Below are positions 60,404 through 64,000 of a DNA stretch of 64,000 bases, one piece after another. Position numbers and translations under genes: made by a program. The notes beneath the pieces were generated by a model. It was given only the letters and a program-made list of their open reading frames with translations, made no database searches and was not told the origin of the DNA. Source of the DNA: Lineus longissimus (Eukaryota > Nemertea > Pilidiophora > Heteronemertea > Lineidae); assembly GCF_910592395.1 (NCBI RefSeq), contig NC_088315.1, positions 560,501 through 624,500 on the forward strand, in the 5' to 3' direction. Positions within the stretch are counted from its first letter, which is position 1. Every line of letters begins with the position of its first letter.

Positions 60404-60877
60404 CTTAGATGTGTCAACATGAGTCCTTGGTCTTGTAGTTCCTCCCTGGTCCTTCCCAGCCTTCACCCCTACAGTCGCGGGTCTGAGGCAACATGAGTGG
60501 TGTCGCTTCGGGTTCACCATTCCATAGGCGTATAGATCAGCCTCTCCGTGAGAGTTAGTAGTGCTATTACTCTTCAAGATCCCATAGTCGTCCAAGTCTG
60601 ATAAGAGCAAATCTTCTTGACTAGTGTAGATAGGAACACGCCTTTTCTCTGGGGTGATATGTTTAGAAGTTGTCGTCCAGGCGCTGGGTGTCTCCTTTGG
60701 GTCTCTGATGCTTGTCGGGGTGTACGTATAGAGGTAGGGGGCACTCCTAGCCCTTGACACAGTAGAACAGAACGAGGAACGCGAAATACTCCCCCGAGAC
60801 TTGGGACGGAGTGCCAGGCTAAGCCTACGTGCCGGGGCCTCATTCGATGCCTGATTCGACGAACAGGGCCTAACCAT
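60404..60877 (-). CDS. Alternative first exon C (NWD-like gene or separate)
   Basis: The exon is 158 codons from ATG 60877 to DTSK|GTAGGG at 60404, phase 0. It is rich in Arg, Ser and Thr (RRLSLALRPKSRGSISRSSF; ITPEKRRVPIYTSQEDLLLS), typical of a disordered regulatory N terminus with many possible phosphosites. No domain is recognised. Its donor is compatible with the exon at 47848, as for exons A and B, which would extend the NWD-like gene to 22 kb. Confidence 0.55.
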
Positions 60878-63800
60878 TGTTGCAGACGGTTTAGTACTCC
60901 TTATTCGGTTTTCATAAGATGATTATAATAAGATGTTATTATTGTTTTCATTGAGAGAACAAATTTTCCGTGCTAATCTGATAATCAGATTTAGGCAGCC
61001 TATGAACAGATTATCTACAATTTTCACATGTTCCGAAGGAATACGGAATAAAATACCGGTCCGTCAGTAACGCAGTCAAAAATGACTTCCACCAGATGTT
61101 AAATGCGACATGTACCTTGGCAAACTATCGTTTACTCTTTCTCATCTCCAATCAGGGGATCGTTCCCTTGGCTGGATTAGCTTGAAAAACGTGGCCGGTG
61201 ATCACATCGACGTAATTAAGGAGGAACTAGACGTCACACTTCATCACATCATTTCCCTCCGATGTTTGAATAGCAGTTATTGATCAGACAAAATCCAATA
61301 TAAAACCTTGTTGAGTCAGTGTCATCTGCAGCTAGCTTAATCACATAGCATAAGATCTCAATGGCAATCCTATCTAGTTAAAATCCCGTATACCGATCAG
61401 ATTGTGTCCACTACATAATAAGAATCACTGGTTGCACCTGGTGTAATCCTCAATGTGGCTGTAGCGGAGATGTCGGAGCACTAAACTGCTCGTGACTAAC
61501 AGCCCCGCGTCAGCGATAGTAGAGAGACAACTACACACAGTAGAAAGAATACTGTCTGTGGTATAACTATATACTTCCCTGTCGACCAATAAATATCAAC
61601 AATAATGAATCAATGACAGACTATTTCTTTCTTCCGTTTATCAATAACATGATCATCACATTCCTCAATCCAGTCAGTGACCCAAACAAAGCCTTGCACA
61701 CCGTTATAAACAGTCTGTCAAACGTTAAAGATATCCAATTGGAAGATCTAACTTCCCTGTCCAGTGGTATGTTTAACAGATGAATTAGCACAATAAAAGA
61801 AGCGAAAGTCAGACACTTTCAAATCGACTTGTTCACCGCCGGCTTCAAGATGACATGAAATCCAAAGGATCAACGTCTTCGATGATGTGTTATAGATTTC
61901 CTGCTTGGCCCTTCTGAAACCATCTCGCATCAGGACAAGACCCTCTTTCACTAAGCACTACTTTTACTTGTAATCCTTCCACCTATATCAGAGTGATTGT
62001 TTGAGAACTCATTTTCGTTCTCTCGTCTAAATATTAGTCAACTCTGTAGTGTACACATAAGGTCCCGTTCCACTTCGAATCGTCTGATGAACACGCCAAG
62101 TATGTGTTATGGACATGATAGAAGTAAAATTGTCATTTTGCCTTTTCATGTGGATCTCCCGTGGAGTAGCTTAGGGGATCATTGCGTGACTGTCATGGTG
62201 TGTGATGACAGACAAGGTGGACGAAGAGCAAAAGGCCCGATATCACCGTGGTACCATGACAACGGGATGGCTTGGTGCAAAACAGAGACAGGGCTTTCAA
62301 CTGCCGTGATCGATCAGCTGGGCACGAGGAGAGGAGAATCGAATCAATTCTTCCAGACTCGACAAACCACGACATATTTATTTACATTTCAAACTGATTC
62401 TTTTGGGTGAATAGAAAGACGAAAGCAAGTGAAAGGAGACGTGCCGCCATTTACAGTCATTCAGTTGTAGACATATCAAACTATCGCCACTCGGAAAATG
62501 ACATTCCTCAATTCATCACGGATCGTTGCTTTCACCGAGAAAAGATTCACGAATGTTGTTAATCAAATGTCATTGTAATGAATGATTCTATCCGAGATTT
62601 CCTAACAATCAGTCGAAAGAAACCCTAGGCGCTAACAACATGTTCAGGAGAAAGCATTAACCGCAGTTCTCAGAGGAGACAAATGTGTCTTTCTCTGCGA
62701 GGGGACAGATATTCACACTAGGTTACACCCTCTGAGACCAGCTACCTCAAACATCAATAAAGCAGTGGATGCCTTTAGAAAGCCAGACAGTCTATCAAAG
62801 GCCTGTGGCTATCATTTCAATGCTGGAATATCTCCGGTGTGGTTAATGAGACTCATTAGATGGCTTTTGGTTTGATCACCTGAGATAGCATTGATGTCAA
62901 GAACCGATTGAAACGAAGACGAGATTGCCATGTCACTTGTCAGCGCCTTGCCGGACCAAACACGATTAACAAGGTTCAATTCGAAAGGCATATAGCCCCA
63001 TTTAGACTGAGGTCTTGTTCATGGCCCTTGATGGTCTTCACCCTCCACTGGCGCTGGCAAAAGTACAGTTAAGTTAGACAGTTTCACATCATACATTACA
63101 AGTCCAGTTCAGCAGCGTGATGAAGGAACTGCCTCAAAACTGGAAGGCCGTTTCCCATTGTTTTCATGGATTTGAAAGTGTAAAACCTGAGAGGCGCGAT
63201 TTCGTCCAAGACGGTGATTTTCGTGATCAGCATTCTTAGAGCATCGTTATGAGGATATCTGATCCATCAAATCCGCTGTTTCTTTGGACCAAGTTTACTA
63301 AAATATTGTCGTATAACGCGCTTAGACACCTTCAATGGCAACAACTGTTAGAAATTGTTTACTGGTTACGTATTTTTTCTTTACTATTATAACGCCTGTC
63401 ACACTGGTGAAAGCCCGAAGTTTATGCGTTTTGCTTTTTCTTAAAGGTTTGTATACAAACCATGCCTTTTTCAAACTGAACCAATATAGACTTTGAGAGG
63501 GTAAACGTTCGAGGAAAACGTTACATTGAATATATTTGTACACTCCGTTATTGCTCGGTTGTGAAGGCGTTGAGTTGGCTTTCACCAGCGTAACACCCGT
63601 GTGCGAGAGAGTTTTGTGGGATCGCCACCTTTTGGATTTGACTGCGATCAAGTTGGCTGGCATTGAAAGAGAGCCTTGAAGACTTTACGAGATAGTAGAC
63701 AAGTTATTGAAGGTAACCTTTGTGCAATATCACACTAACGAGCAACCTGCCCAGAGAGTTGGGGAAAAGTGATGATGGCGGGATGTAAAGATTTCATGTC

Positions 63801-63898
63801 AAAGATACATGACAAGATGCACAAGTAGTTCACAGCGCCCAACATGTTTCAGCGTCATATAAAGGAACCTCCACCGTTGACTAGAGAAGACCGCTTAC
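60878..63898. other. Mostly empty right-hand region
   Basis: A plus-strand frame at 61997-62410 (137 codons) has no family likeness and no supporting signals. No RNA genes or repeats stand out. Confidence 0.35.
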
Positions 63899-63932
63899 CC
63901 TTCTCGGTGTCTCCACTGGGAAGCTTTGCCAT
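63899..63932 (-). CDS. Possible short first exon at window edge
   Basis: On the minus strand ATG 63932 opens MAKLPSGDTEK and meets a strong donor (AAGG|GTAAGC) after 34 nt, in phase 1. Phase 1 does not fit the NWD-like common exon, so it would need an intermediate exon or belong to another gene. Weak evidence. Confidence 0.2.
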
Positions 63933-64000
63933 CTCTTTAAGTGAGTTGGTCTACTACCCGAGTCCATTTCAAATTACATTTGTTGATAAGGTGGATCCTC

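Noticed and set aside
61997-62410. Plus-strand 137-codon frame
   Set aside because: No recognisable domain or signals, and its composition is not convincing.
1-64000. CRISPR arrays, bacterial operons, prophage
   Set aside because: The DNA is clearly eukaryotic. Tandem repeats here lack the repeat-spacer pattern of CRISPR.

Overview
This window looks like nuclear DNA of a bilaterian animal, probably a marine invertebrate. The evidence is short introns with canonical GT..AG borders, a set of single-copy animal genes (CCDC103, NIF3L1, TYSND1, BICRA/BICRAL, an archaemetzincin, an ankyrin/SOCS protein and a NACHT-WD40 protein), eukaryotic tRNA-Arg genes, and intergenic DNA full of small inverted-repeat elements, minisatellites and long G/C homopolymer tracts. 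The sequence does not fix the phylum. Exon borders were worked out by hand, and for every multi-exon gene the joined coding length is a multiple of three.

Layout. 0-3 kb: CCDC103 (+), with a foldback transposon sitting exactly at its first splice donor. 3-13 kb: accessory DNA. It holds an orphan LamG-like exon, a possible secreted-peptide gene (-), MITE-like elements, a satellite interrupted by a hAT-like element that carries a spliceable exon, a retrotransposon endonuclease relic running into a 68-bp minisatellite, and a 56-bp palindrome satellite that shares its flank with a second dispersed copy. 13-15 kb: an ankyrin/SOCS-box gene whose coding region is one exon (+). 15.6-18.1 kb: NIF3L1 (-, 6 exons). 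19.3-22.5 kb: TYSND1 (-, 8 exons), whose last 20-nt coding exon supplies the SKL peroxisome signal. 24.2-31.6 kb: BICRA/GLTSCR1 homologue (+, 9 coding exons). 34.9-36.3 kb: archaemetzincin (+, 2 coding exons).

38.8-60.9 kb: one large NACHT/WD40 (NWD1/2-like) gene on the minus strand. It has 12 common coding exons and three ATG-bearing candidate first exons at 50.2, 54.6 and 60.4 kb, all ending in phase 0 and so all compatible with the first common exon. Its very long 5' introns hold two identical-looking tRNA-Arg(ACG) genes, a 61-bp tandem repeat and a four-copy ~160-bp repeat with a GAAA-capped hairpin. 61-64 kb holds little beyond a possible short first exon at the right edge.

The neighbouring genes are not an operon or a shared pathway. 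They cover axonemal dynein assembly (CCDC103), peroxisomal protein processing (TYSND1), chromatin remodelling (BICRA), a metalloprotease and an NLR-like signalling ATPase. The points most worth a second look are the transposon that duplicated a 5' splice site in CCDC103, the exon-carrying hAT-like element, the micro-exon that decides peroxisomal targeting of TYSND1, the alternative first exons of the NWD-like gene, and the structured repeat at 53 kb.
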